Positions 1 to 8,346 of a stretch of 64,000 nt of DNA are shown here, one piece after another (position 1 is the first letter of the stretch; each line of letters starts with the position of its first letter). The notes under the pieces were generated by a model. The model saw only the letters and a list, made by a program, of their open reading frames with translations. It made no database searches and was not told where the DNA came from. The position numbers were made by a program, and so were the translations under genes. This DNA is from Pseudomonadota bacterium (GTDB lineage Bacteria > Desulfobacterota > Binatia > Binatales > Binataceae), in assembly GCA_021323945.1 (NCBI GenBank), contig JAJPKA010000003.1, positions 62,001 through 126,000 of the forward strand. Direction: 5' to 3'.

Positions 1-22
1 GTTGCGATTGGCCCAATTGGAG

Positions 23-640
23 TCAAAACATCCGGCTCAAAAGGGTTGGCAGCTCATCCAGACCTGCGATCCGATTCTCATGGTTGACGCGACTGCCCAC
101 TCCAACAAACCTTATTCGCGCCGCCTGTGATGCGATGCGATCCGTTTCGCTGTCACCCACGTAAACCGCATCCGTGGGCAGCACGCTGGCTCGTCTCAGG
201 CACAATTCAAGGATATCGGGGGCCGGTTTCGGTCGGACCTTGTCCCGCACACTGGCGACGACATCAAAAACGTCGTTAAGCCTGAGATAATCGATAATCG
301 CCGGAACGGTGGTCGAGCGGTTGGTCGCGAGTCCGATCCGATAGTTTCGTTTAATCGCCATTAGGAACGAATGGAGACCGGGAAACGGCCGTAGCATTTT
401 GAGAAAAGGAGCCGGATCCATCTCACGAGCTGCCGCACGCATCCGAGCGATACGCTGAGTGTCGCCAGCCGCTCGCAACTCAAATACCTGCATCGCGGAC
501 ATAAAGATTGCCGCTCTTTCTTCTGCTGGATTCATCAGGGGTTCACCGACTCGGGCGAAAATCGCATTATAATAGGCTACGTTCGACTCAGTGGAATCGA
601 ACAGCACCCCATCAGCATCAAAAATCACTAATTCCAGCAT
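23..640 (-). CDS. HAD-superfamily hydrolase, phosphoglycolate phosphatase-like
   Basis: A 205-residue HAD hydrolase of the Gph/PGMB type, predicted to remove phosphate from a small cytoplasmic metabolite. All four HAD motifs are visible: DADGV with the nucleophile D8 and acid/base D10, T106 in ATNRST, K138 in RPKPAPD, and the Mg2+-binding GDSETD with D163 and D167. A helical cap lies between motifs I and II at about residues 16-95. The ATG at 640 puts motif I at the very N-terminus, as is normal for the family. It is transcribed away from the reductase at 934. The substrate cannot be read from the sequence; phosphoglycolate or a sugar phosphate is likeliest. Confidence 0.88.
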   Translation of the reverse strand: MLELVIFDADGVLFDSTESNVAYYNAIFARVGEPLMNPAEERAAIFMSAMQVFELRAAGDTQRIARMRAAAREMDPAPFLKMLRPFPGLHSFLMAIKRNYRIGLATNRSTTVPAIIDYLRLNDVFDVVASVRDKVRPKPAPDILELCLRRASVLPTDAVYVGDSETDRIASQAARIRFVGVGSRVNHENRIAGLDELPTLLSRMF

Positions 641-918
641 CTTCTGATTTTTATCCGTTCCGGATGGTATTAGCTGCGACCTAAAACGTAACAGTTGACA
701 GGATCTTTTTCACCTCAAAGCCAGTCCCGCAGCTGCCCCTCGGTCACTCCAAGCTGGTTGCACTGTTCGAAACGATTTTGCCATTCTTGGTTGGCAACTA
801 ACCGACAAATGCAGCGCGGCGCCCTCTGCAACCGATTGAGACGAGTCGAGCGACCGCACCTGTTCAAGAACCCGTAGAGTTCAGGTCCTGCAAGCGATTG
901 CGAGGTGTACCTAAACCC

Positions 919-923
919 GGAGG
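919..923 (+). promoter_or_regulatory. Shine-Dalgarno site selecting GTG 934
   Basis: GGAGG lies 10 nt before the GTG at 934. It favours that start over the in-frame TTG at 898, which would add 12 residues that do not match the family N-terminus. Confidence 0.6.
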
Positions 924-933
924 TCACAAGAGC

Positions 934-1902
934 GTGAAGGCAATTCAGTTCAACGAAGTTGGCGGTCCCGATGTCATGAAGATTGTTGACATTCCAAAAC
1001 CGGAACTGCGCCCCAGAATGGTGCGGGTGCGGAATCATGCCATCGGGATAAATTTCGCGGATAACTTCTTTCGCCAAGGCACCTACCTCGTCCGGCCCAA
1101 ACTGCCCGATACGCCCGGCATGGAGGCCGCGGGTGTAATCGATGAGGTAGGACCTGAGGTGAAATCGCTTAAGCCTGGAATGCGTGTGGCCGGCATCGGC
1201 CTGAAGACCTACGCTGAATACTCGCTCTTTTATGAAAACCAGACCATCCCGTTGCCGGACTTTGTCAGCTTCGAAGAAGGTGCTGCTTTTCCGATTCAAA
1301 CCCTGACCGCCTGGTTCATGATCCACGTCAGCCATCGTCTAAGTCCTGGCCAAACCGTGTTGGTCCATTCCGCCGCGGGTGGCGTCGGTTTGGTAGCAAT
1401 CCAAATTGCCAAAGCCGCCGGAGCCCGTGTGATCGGCACCGTGTCGAGCGATGCAAAGATTGCCATCGCGAAACAATATGGCGCGGACGAAGTGATCAAC
1501 TACGAAACCCAGGATTTCGCCAAGGAAGTGATGCGGCTGACCGATGGGAAAGGCGTTGACCTCAACCTCGATGCAATCGGCAAACCAACCTTTGAAAAAG
1601 GGCTCGAGTGTGCGGCGTCGTTTGGCCATATAATTCTGTACGGACGTGCCGGCGGCCCTCCTGACAAGCTCGACCTCAACCGCCTTTTCCCGAAGGCCTT
1701 GAAGGTCAGTGGTTTCGTGTTATTCACCGCATCCTCTCAGCACGACTTGATGCGTCAAGGAACGGAAGCCTGCTTCAACTTGATGAAGGAAGGGAAACTG
1801 AAGATGGTGGTGGGCAAGACCTTTCCCTTGGAACAGGCACCCGAGGCACATCGCTTCATGCAATCTCGACAATCAGTGGGCAAACTCCTGTTGCTCCCTT
1901 AA
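934..1902 (+). CDS. Zinc-independent MDR oxidoreductase, NADPH:quinone reductase-like
   Basis: A 322-residue medium-chain dehydrogenase/reductase. The GroES-like N-terminal half ends near residue 120. A Rossmann domain follows, with the nucleotide-binding run SAAGGVGLVAIQIAKAAG at about residues 147-164. The cysteine and histidine zinc ligands of true alcohol dehydrogenases are missing, which places it with the quinone oxidoreductase (Qor) and enoyl reductase-like branch. It is expected to use NADPH to reduce a quinone or an alpha,beta-unsaturated carbonyl in the cytoplasm. The GTG start is supported by an upstream GGAGG. It stands alone between a divergent phosphatase gene and a long gap, so context does not identify the substrate. 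Confidence 0.88.
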   Translation: MKAIQFNEVGGPDVMKIVDIPKPELRPRMVRVRNHAIGINFADNFFRQGTYLVRPKLPDTPGMEAAGVIDEVGPEVKSLKPGMRVAGIGLKTYAEYSLFYENQTIPLPDFVSFEEGAAFPIQTLTAWFMIHVSHRLSPGQTVLVHSAAGGVGLVAIQIAKAAGARVIGTVSSDAKIAIAKQYGADEVINYETQDFAKEVMRLTDGKGVDLNLDAIGKPTFEKGLECAASFGHIILYGRAGGPPDKLDLNRLFPKALKVSGFVLFTASSQHDLMRQGTEACFNLMKEGKLKMVVGKTFPLEQAPEAHRFMQSRQSVGKLLLLP

Positions 1903-2318
1903 TCTCGGCTGTGACTCTTCTCTCCCAGCGTCCCATTTTGAACACAGCGGCACCCTGGCACGTGGTGCCGCTGCGCTTACATAATCCAAAGGCAATCCTG
2001 GCTATCAAGAAGCGCCAACTTCGCCATTCAACACTAACTAGTCGTCGCAAATCGATTCACAACCTTTTGAGTGAGTTGCCCTCCCCAATATTGGGGATCA
2101 TCCCCTGCGCTGAGTGGTTAGAGCCAGTCCCTACCCTCTTCATCCCCAGCTGCTGAGTTTCAACCCACGGGTCCGGCTATTAAAGACCTTGCTCTATCGC
2201 TAAAATTAGGGCTTCCGACCAGAACTGCCCAATGCCGTGTCGATTTTCCCAGAAGACATGCGGCTGCAAGGGCGATTGGCGGGAATCTCGCCACGAGTTT
2301 TTTCTGGGGGAAGCACCA
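1903..2318. other. Intergenic region with a 16-bp palindrome
   Basis: About 416 bases without a convincing gene. The short open frames on both strands lack a ribosome-binding site and have unlikely composition. The only ordered element I see is a perfect palindrome at 2082-2097. The rest appears to be leader and promoter sequence for the secreted phosphoesterase; no clear sigma-70 hexamer pair was found. Confidence 0.5.
2082..2097. repeat. Perfect 16-bp palindrome, possible operator
   Basis: TCCCCAATATTGGGGA is a perfect dyad with no spacer. It lies about 220 bases before the phosphoesterase start. Gap-free dyads of this length are typical of dimeric regulator sites, but no regulator is encoded nearby, so the role is inferred. 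Confidence 0.35.
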
Positions 2319-3902
2319 ATGAGAGGATGGCTATTGGGCGGTTTTGCAGTTCTGCTGACGCTGTGGCGACCGTCGGCCATTAGGGCTGATGGCGATCTGA
2401 ATCGGGTCAAGCACATTATCGTCGTGATGCAGGACAATCACTCCTTCGACAACTATCTCGGCGTCTTGCCCTACGTTAGCGGTACTCCGTACCATCCTGG
2501 CCCGTGCGCCGATCATGATCATTCCTGTGTTGACGGGCTGCAGTGCACTACGGCGCGTGACGGGTCGCTCACCTGCACGAACGCCAATCTCGACGATGAC
2601 GGCAACACGGTCACTTCTTTTCACGAGACCCGATTGTGTGCTGCTGGCACCCTCGATCACAGCTGGACTGGCAGCCATCTTGAAGGCAACTTCGTATTCC
2701 CCAACCAGATGTTGACGGCGAGCCCCGATGACGGATTCGTCCGGCAAAACGATCAGCCGTCAGGCGATTCAGTACAGAGCTCCGCAACTAGAGCCGAAAC
2801 CATGGGTTACTACACTCCCGCCGAGCTGCCATTTTATTATCAGTTGGCTCAAAGCTTCGCGCTGGACGACCGCTATTTTGCATCGGTCATCGGTCCAAGC
2901 TTTCCGAACCGATCTTATCTGCTGGCCGCGACCTCCTTCGGCCACCTAGATACTCTGGAGACTGTGCCTGATCCCTCGGCCCTGCTTTCGCTTGTATACC
3001 AGCCGTACCAGCCCATCACGGGGACAATTTTTGACCTGCTCGACAGAAATGGCGTCGCGTGGGCTGACTATTCCGACGACGTGCCGCAGGGCGTTTCCTT
3101 TCGCAACTTTGTAACCGACTCGCATTTTCGCTGCGTCAGCGAAAATTGTGTGCTGCGCAGCGTCAAACACTTCAATTCCTTTGTCGAGGACGCCCGTGGC
3201 GGCACCTTACCCGCGGTGGCCTTCGTGGATCCGAGTTTCGGAATTCTTTGCTCTCAGCATTTTCCCTCATGCTCACCGGAAAACGACGAGCATCCCCCGA
3301 GCGATATTCGTGCTGGTGAAGCCTTTGTTGCGCGCGTTATCAGAGCGGTGCGCGATGGTCCCAATTGGAAGGACTCCATCATTTTTGTGACCTACGACGA
3401 AAATGGAGGATTTTACGATCATTTCGTGCCAGCCACGGCTCGCCAGGGAGGAGCGTCCTCCCCCGATGGCATTCAGCCCGGTTTGTGCGAAGACCTGTCA
3501 AACCCACCCCGCAGCGAGACCCCCGGTGGCGGGTTATCTTGTGGGTTCAGCGAAAAGGATGCGATCGCACTTTGTCCCATGTTCGATCCCGCTTCGGGAG
3601 GCTACCCATCCTTTTGCGCGAACTTCGATCAGTATGGATTTCGCGTGCCCTTCTTCGCAGTCTCCCCATTCTCGAAGCCGCATTACGTGTCTCATACGGT
3701 CGCCGATCATACGTCGTTACTGGCAATGATCGAGAAACGCTTCCTCGTGAGTGGCAGCTCGCCACAGCGTCCCCATCTCACCGCTCGCGACCAACATGCC
3801 AATACTCTTGAGGACATGTTCGATTTCACTCATTCACCGTCGCTCGCAACAGCCATTCCGGCAGCACCTGAGCCGTCAAGCGCCGATAACGGTTGTTCAT
3901 GA
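2319..3902 (+). CDS. Secreted phosphoesterase (phospholipase C / acid phosphatase family)
   Basis: A 527-residue protein of the PF04185 phosphoesterase family, which has the alkaline phosphatase fold and includes bacterial phospholipases C and acid phosphatases. The ATG at 2319 follows GGGGGAA by 6 nt and opens a Sec signal peptide: MRGWLLG, then a hydrophobic core, with a probable cut near IRA-DG. The family signature follows as HIIVVMQDNHSFDNYLG, where QDNHSFD replaces the common ENRSFD. Further metal-site blocks are FPNRSYLLAATS, FVDPSF and TYDENGGFYDHF. Several cysteine pairs in the first 100 mature residues suggest disulfides and an exported protein. It probably releases phosphate or diacylglycerol from phospholipids outside the inner membrane. 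An in-frame start at 2232 would bury the signal peptide and is not favoured. Confidence 0.88.
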   Translation: MRGWLLGGFAVLLTLWRPSAIRADGDLNRVKHIIVVMQDNHSFDNYLGVLPYVSGTPYHPGPCADHDHSCVDGLQCTTARDGSLTCTNANLDDDGNTVTSFHETRLCAAGTLDHSWTGSHLEGNFVFPNQMLTASPDDGFVRQNDQPSGDSVQSSATRAETMGYYTPAELPFYYQLAQSFALDDRYFASVIGPSFPNRSYLLAATSFGHLDTLETVPDPSALLSLVYQPYQPITGTIFDLLDRNGVAWADYSDDVPQGVSFRNFVTDSHFRCVSENCVLRSVKHFNSFVEDARGGTLPAVAFVDPSFGILCSQHFPSCSPENDEHPPSDIRAGEAFVARVIRAVRDGPNWKDSIIFVTYDENGGFYDHFVPATARQGGASSPDGIQPGLCEDLSNPPRSETPGGGLSCGFSEKDAIALCPMFDPASGGYPSFCANFDQYGFRVPFFAVSPFSKPHYVSHTVADHTSLLAMIEKRFLVSGSSPQRPHLTARDQHANTLEDMFDFTHSPSLATAIPAAPEPSSADNGCS

Positions 3903-4004
3903 AACCGTCATATCCGCTATACGCCAAAGATGAGCCATGCAATCAGCTGAACCATCCGCCCAACAATCACGCGTGCGGCAAGGCCGTTGCTGAGGGTGGC
4001 CGAT

Positions 4005-5027
4005 ATGGATGATCCAAATCCTGACTTTACGCGCTTAATGGCTTTGGCAAGCGGCTATGCCGAAGCGCGTGCCATTCAAGCAGCGCTGAAACTGGGATTT
4101 TTCGAGGCGCTGGCTGCAACTCAGCGCAACTCCAAAGAGCTTGCCGCAGCGGTGCATTGTGATGAGCGGGCAACGATGCTCTTGGCGAACTCGCTGACCG
4201 CTCTAGGTCTACTTCGCAAAGATGGTGAAGCTTTCGGACTGACTGATGCGACACGTCGATTTTTGGTCCAAGACTCTTCCGAGTATTTGGGCGGCATGAT
4301 TCTTTTCGACGAATCGCTATGGGGAACCTGGGGCAAACTCGATGAGTCAGTGCGTTTCGGCCGGCCCGCCCGAGTGCCCGATATGTATCAGTCGGATCCC
4401 GCAGAAACCGACCGCTTTATTCGAGCCATGGACAGCCTGGTGCGGGCACGCGGCGATGCGACCTGGACGGCTCGTTTTTTAGATCTCTCTAACGCGCGCA
4501 CGATAGGGGATGTCGGCGGTGGCCCGGGCACTTACTTGCTCGCATTTCTCAACCATTGGCCTGCACTCCGCGGTCTTCTCTTTGATCTTCCCGCTACGCT
4601 GCGAATCACGCGCAAACTACTCGATCAGCGCGGCGACCCAGCCACGGCTCGTCTGAGCCTGTGCGAATTGGACTACAGGTGCACGGCGATTCCCGGACCA
4701 TTGGATGTCATCTTCATGTCCAACATTATTCACAGTGAAAACGAAGAGACCAATGCATCGTTGATGGCGAACTGCTTTCGGGCGCTGGCCGATGGGGGAT
4801 TGCTGGTAATTAAAGATCATATTATGGATGCGAGCTTGACCGTGCCTGCCGCAGGTGCAGTCTTTTCGCTCTACCTGCTTTTGACCACCAACGGCCGAGA
4901 CTACAGTTTCGACGAGATTAGCCGGTGGCTACGCGATGCGGGATTCGTCGACCTGCGAATGGAGACTCTGCCGAGTCCGCCTTTCACTTCTTCACTCGTG
5001 CTGGCCCGAAAACCGCCTCACCGATGA
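4005..5027 (+). CDS. SAM-dependent O-methyltransferase with dimerisation domain
   Basis: A 340-residue class I methyltransferase of the plant-COMT/CrtF type. Residues 1-95 form a winged-helix dimerisation domain. The catalytic domain carries the SAM-binding glycine loop DVGGGPG at 169-175 and the late motif LLVIKDHIMD. Family members methylate hydroxyls of aromatic or polyketide-like small molecules. The ATG at 4005 is preceded by GAGG at good distance; an in-frame TTG at 3987 is also possible. It follows the phosphoesterase by about 100 nt and precedes a lipoprotein-like gene, and neither neighbour points to a substrate. The methyl acceptor is unknown. Confidence 0.85.
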   Translation: MDDPNPDFTRLMALASGYAEARAIQAALKLGFFEALAATQRNSKELAAAVHCDERATMLLANSLTALGLLRKDGEAFGLTDATRRFLVQDSSEYLGGMILFDESLWGTWGKLDESVRFGRPARVPDMYQSDPAETDRFIRAMDSLVRARGDATWTARFLDLSNARTIGDVGGGPGTYLLAFLNHWPALRGLLFDLPATLRITRKLLDQRGDPATARLSLCELDYRCTAIPGPLDVIFMSNIIHSENEETNASLMANCFRALADGGLLVIKDHIMDASLTVPAAGAVFSLYLLLTTNGRDYSFDEISRWLRDAGFVDLRMETLPSPPFTSSLVLARKPPHR

Positions 5028-5132
5028 AGCCTGGCAGAAGCTTGGGAGATTACCATAGTCCGCCTTCGAGCCACTATCTGCGCCTTAACCGCACTCGCAA
5101 ACACCGGCTGCTTCGGAGCCCCGCTTGCCCCA

Positions 5133-5645
5133 ATGGCGCTACAAGCGGGTCAAATGGTCGGTTCCGACTTGCTCAGTGCTGTCGTAAGAAAGTCTGATAA
5201 TGCGCCAGACTCATGGGAGTTACAGGAACGTTGTGATGAGCTCCTGGTTGGCGCCCCCGGTATAGTGGAGCTGAGGATGGCGGCTCGAGGTCCGAGCGTC
5301 TGGCGTCAATTGCGCCTCGAGAATTCGAACCACGCTCCGCGATGGTATGTCATGGCAGATGGGCGCAACGGGAATGCAGGCTGGCGTCCCATGGAAAGCT
5401 TCCTAATCGGCAGCTTCACCTCGGCCCTTCAGCAAAAGCTGAAACAAGGCAGACTCAATTACGTGATCTATGCACCGTCAGAGCCACTCAGCACGGCTGA
5501 GCAAAACCAACTTGTCGCCCTTGCCGCTGATTTCGGCGGTAGCCAGGGAACCTTACGGTGGAAGGGTCGCGACTATGAGTATACCGTGGTTGATCGGCTA
5601 CCATGCTTTCCGGGTCCCATAGTTGTAAAACGACAGCATGGTTAA
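5133..5645 (+). CDS. Uncharacterised protein, probable lipoprotein with a start upstream of the first ATG
   Basis: From the only canonical start (ATG 5133) the product has 170 residues and no family I recognise. The same frame stays open back to the stop of the methyltransferase at 5025-5027. It encodes VRLRATICALTALANTGCFG before the ATG, which is a basic n-region, a hydrophobic core and a cysteine much like a lipoprotein signal. The lipobox is imperfect, with Asn at -3. No ATG, GTG or TTG precedes that stretch, but GGGAG at 5044-5048 sits 6 nt before an ATA at 5055. Either initiation is non-canonical or the start codon carries an error. The C-terminal part has many aromatic and charged residues and looks globular. 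It overlaps the next gene by 8 bases, so the two are likely co-translated. Confidence 0.6.
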   Translation: MALQAGQMVGSDLLSAVVRKSDNAPDSWELQERCDELLVGAPGIVELRMAARGPSVWRQLRLENSNHAPRWYVMADGRNGNAGWRPMESFLIGSFTSALQQKLKQGRLNYVIYAPSEPLSTAEQNQLVALAADFGGSQGTLRWKGRDYEYTVVDRLPCFPGPIVVKRQHG

Positions 5646-6603
5646 AATCCGCAAGTGGCTTCCCATTGCAATCGTAGCGGCAATTGTTGTGCAAGATCTG
5701 CCCGAACGCGGAACGGAACCAGCCGCAAATAACCACGTTTCCGTCGAAGCGCTTCCAGCGGATGATAGCGCTGAGTTACGACCCGCACGATGGTCCGACG
5801 ACCGGCTGACTGTCGCTAATCTCGGTCATTCGACCCTGTTGATAAATTTTTTCGGCGTAAGAATCATCACTGACCCGGCCTTGTTCGCTCGCGTCGGGCT
5901 GAGAGTGGGTCCCTTCTTTACCATTGGCCCCCGCCGACTCAGACCAGTGGCGCTACCGCCGCAACAGCTCCACGAACTCGATGTAATCCTGGTAACGCAC
6001 GCACATATGGATCACCTCGACCTCAATTCGCTGCGAGTGCTGCCGAAGACAGCGGTGGTCGTCGCGTGTTCGGAGTGCGGGAGATTGATCACACCCCTTG
6101 GGTATTTAGACGTGAGGGAGCTGGATTGGGGCGAGTACACCTCGATCAAGGGCCTTAAAGTCACAGCCATGGGCGCGAATCATTGGGGCAGGCGATGGCC
6201 GTGGGGACGCCAGTACGGATACAACAGTTACCTGCTGGAGAAGAACGGCCATCGAATGTTACTGGCTTGCGACAGTGCAATGACAAATGTCTTTTCAACG
6301 TTGGGAGCTAATCCTCCCGATGTTGCCGCATTTTCTATAGGTGCCTACGATCCCTGGATTTGGAATCACGCCAATCCCGAGCAGGTTTGGGCTATGTTTG
6401 TTCAGACCCGAGCACAGTACCTGATCCCCATTCATTGGGGAACTTTTCGGCTGTCAAAGGAACCGATGAACGAGCCGATGGAGCGGCTGTTGAGCGCAGC
6501 CGGCTCGGCGGCCGACCGCGTTGTCTTGCGAGAGATTGGTAGCGTGTGGAGCTTACCGGAGAGCCCGGCCCGAGTTGCCCGCAGCTGCAACCCTTGCAAA
6601 TGA
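5638..6603 (+). CDS. Metallo-beta-lactamase-fold hydrolase, UlaG/NAPE-PLD-like, membrane-anchored
   Basis: A 321-residue metal-dependent hydrolase. An N-terminal hydrophobic segment at about residues 6-18 (LPIAIVAAIVV) suggests export or anchoring. The binuclear metal motif HAHMDH occupies residues 121-126. Further ligands are likely in ANHWGRR and ACDSAM, with a late IPIHWGTF histidine. This arrangement is that of the UlaG and NAPE-phospholipase D branch, which cleaves lactones or phosphodiesters. Its ATG lies inside the last codons of the upstream lipoprotein-like gene (ATGGTTAA overlap), so translation is probably coupled. With the secreted phosphoesterase upstream, a role in envelope phospholipid turnover is possible but is inference. 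Confidence 0.85.
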   Translation: MVKIRKWLPIAIVAAIVVQDLPERGTEPAANNHVSVEALPADDSAELRPARWSDDRLTVANLGHSTLLINFFGVRIITDPALFARVGLRVGPFFTIGPRRLRPVALPPQQLHELDVILVTHAHMDHLDLNSLRVLPKTAVVVACSECGRLITPLGYLDVRELDWGEYTSIKGLKVTAMGANHWGRRWPWGRQYGYNSYLLEKNGHRMLLACDSAMTNVFSTLGANPPDVAAFSIGAYDPWIWNHANPEQVWAMFVQTRAQYLIPIHWGTFRLSKEPMNEPMERLLSAAGSAADRVVLREIGSVWSLPESPARVARSCNPCK

Positions 6604-6692
6604 AGCGGGTCCGGAGCCAGACGTTACGTTTCGGGGGTGATGCCGCTCCTTTTCCTCGGGTCAGCTGTTAAAGCAAACTTTACAGTCGCAAT

Positions 6693-8285
6693 CTAAATTC
6701 TTCTGCGCTTCTTTGCCAGGTAATCGACCAGCATGTATTCGCCCAGGTGGTCTGGGCGAGTATAGAGCGCACGTCCACGATTTATCTGGGTCATCTTTTC
6801 GACGAATGCGCGCAAACTCGGCGAATCATCCAGCATGAACGTGTTGACCGTGATTCCCTTACGCGTCACCCGCTCGACTTCTTTCAGGGTCTCTTGTGCT
6901 GCACGCATGCTGATGCCACCGAAGGAGAGCGGCCACTCACAGTAGAGCCGCTTATTCAGAAAGTAGGCTGTAGGCTGACCATCGGTGATCACGATGATGT
7001 GTTGGTTACGCGAGGGATGACGGCTGAGCAACTCCGAAGCGAGGCGAAGGCCGTCCTGTAGATTGGTGAAGGGATCACCCATATTCCAAGAGGCTTCAGG
7101 CAGGTCCTTCAGCTTGAGTTCGACGGCGCGGGTGAAGAACCCTACAATGGAGAAGAAGTCGCGCGGAAACTTCGAACGAATGAGCGTCTCCAGCGCCATC
7201 GCAACCTTCTTGGCAGCGGCGAACCGCCCCTCCCAGCTCATTGACCACGACATATCGAGGCAGAGCACCGTCGATGAGGAACTGCCGTAGTCATTTTCGT
7301 AAATCTCAAAATCGCTCGGCTCGAGTCGGAGCGGAACGCCGGGCTTGCGCGCCAAGGAATGCTTGAGCGTACCGACCAGGTTGAGATTTAAAGGTTCGCC
7401 GAATGTGTAGGGTTTAACCTCGTCAGGGCGCATCTCGGTGATGCCGCGAAAATCGGTAAGATGACTGCCAGGACGGTCCTTGAGTAAACCCTGGTAGATG
7501 TCCCGCAGGGCCAGCTGACCAATTCGGCGCACACCCTTGGGCGACAGTTGCATATGCTCGCCCTTCTGGATCATGTAACCCGAGCGCTGGAGCAGCACCA
7601 TTACCTGGCGCAAGTTCTGGAAATCCTGATAAGCCTGCTGTCCGAGCAGATCCTTAAGGTCCTCAAGCGAGATCGTATCGAAATTGCCGTGGATGAGATC
7701 CTGCTCGAGCCGGCGCATCCGCTCCATTTCCCGCATGAGCTCGAGCGCCTCCCGATAGCCGAGGCTTTTGGGCCCATGAAACATGTGATTGTAGCGGTCG
7801 CGGAAGTTTTCCAGATCTCGAATATTTTCGTACTCAGTCAGTAATTTTTCATAATCAGATCGGGCGCTCTCATCCTCGAATTCGTAGCTCTCGAGCCTGC
7901 GCAGTGCCTCCGACAGCCGCCGTGGCAACCGCTGAAGCTGGCGCTCCTTCTGCTCAATCCCGGGTTTCTGGTTGCGCAGAGATTGCAGCATTTGACGCTC
8001 GCGTTCGAGGAGAGCTTCCAATCGCTGCTCCATTTCGGCCAACGCGTTGCGCAAATTGAAATCGCGATAGCGCTGCCGCATCTCCTGGCGCAATTGTTCC
8101 AAAAACTCCTCGAGGCCCATCACTCTGACGCCCTCGAAGTCCATCCCCTGCCGCATCATCCAATCCATCGCCTGGCGGATATCATCGGTGTAAGAGAGAT
8201 ATTCAGCCAGCTTTTCGAAAACCTTGTCGGCATCGAGTCTGAGTTTCTGGGTACCGTCCCACTGGGTATACCGCGCCGTAACCAT
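6693..8285 (-). CDS. VWA-domain protein partnered with MoxR-type ATPase
   Basis: A 530-residue cytoplasmic protein. Residues 60-240 are rich in Glu, Arg, Gln and Leu and predict long coiled coils. The von Willebrand A domain covers about 335-520, with an intact metal-ion-dependent adhesion site DMSWSMS (D344, S346, S348) and a later TDGQPT. There is no signal peptide. It lies 61 nt downstream of a MoxR-type AAA+ gene on the same strand. In such pairs the VWA protein acts as adaptor or substrate-recognition partner for the ATPase, in metal insertion or complex remodelling. The layout resembles Mg-chelatase D/I and CoxE/CoxD. The client protein is not evident from context. Confidence 0.83.
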   Translation of the reverse strand: MVTARYTQWDGTQKLRLDADKVFEKLAEYLSYTDDIRQAMDWMMRQGMDFEGVRVMGLEEFLEQLRQEMRQRYRDFNLRNALAEMEQRLEALLERERQMLQSLRNQKPGIEQKERQLQRLPRRLSEALRRLESYEFEDESARSDYEKLLTEYENIRDLENFRDRYNHMFHGPKSLGYREALELMREMERMRRLEQDLIHGNFDTISLEDLKDLLGQQAYQDFQNLRQVMVLLQRSGYMIQKGEHMQLSPKGVRRIGQLALRDIYQGLLKDRPGSHLTDFRGITEMRPDEVKPYTFGEPLNLNLVGTLKHSLARKPGVPLRLEPSDFEIYENDYGSSSSTVLCLDMSWSMSWEGRFAAAKKVAMALETLIRSKFPRDFFSIVGFFTRAVELKLKDLPEASWNMGDPFTNLQDGLRLASELLSRHPSRNQHIIVITDGQPTAYFLNKRLYCEWPLSFGGISMRAAQETLKEVERVTRKGITVNTFMLDDSPSLRAFVEKMTQINRGRALYTRPDHLGEYMLVDYLAKKRRRI

Positions 8286-8346
8286 TTTCAGTCACCGCTA
8301 GGTTGCCGTGACCTTGCTGGAAACCGTGACGACGTCTCCGGCTGAG

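Noticed and set aside
715-1335. 206-codon minus-strand frame over the start of the MDR reductase
   Set aside because: Its product matches no family and it covers the GroES-like domain of a clear reductase on the other strand.
1911-2156. 81-codon plus-strand frame in the first long gap
   Set aside because: It begins next to the reductase stop, has no good ribosome-binding site, and its product looks random.
2105-2165. tRNA-like D-arm text GGTTAGAGC
   Set aside because: No acceptor stem, anticodon arm or T-arm can be folded around it, so it is a chance match.
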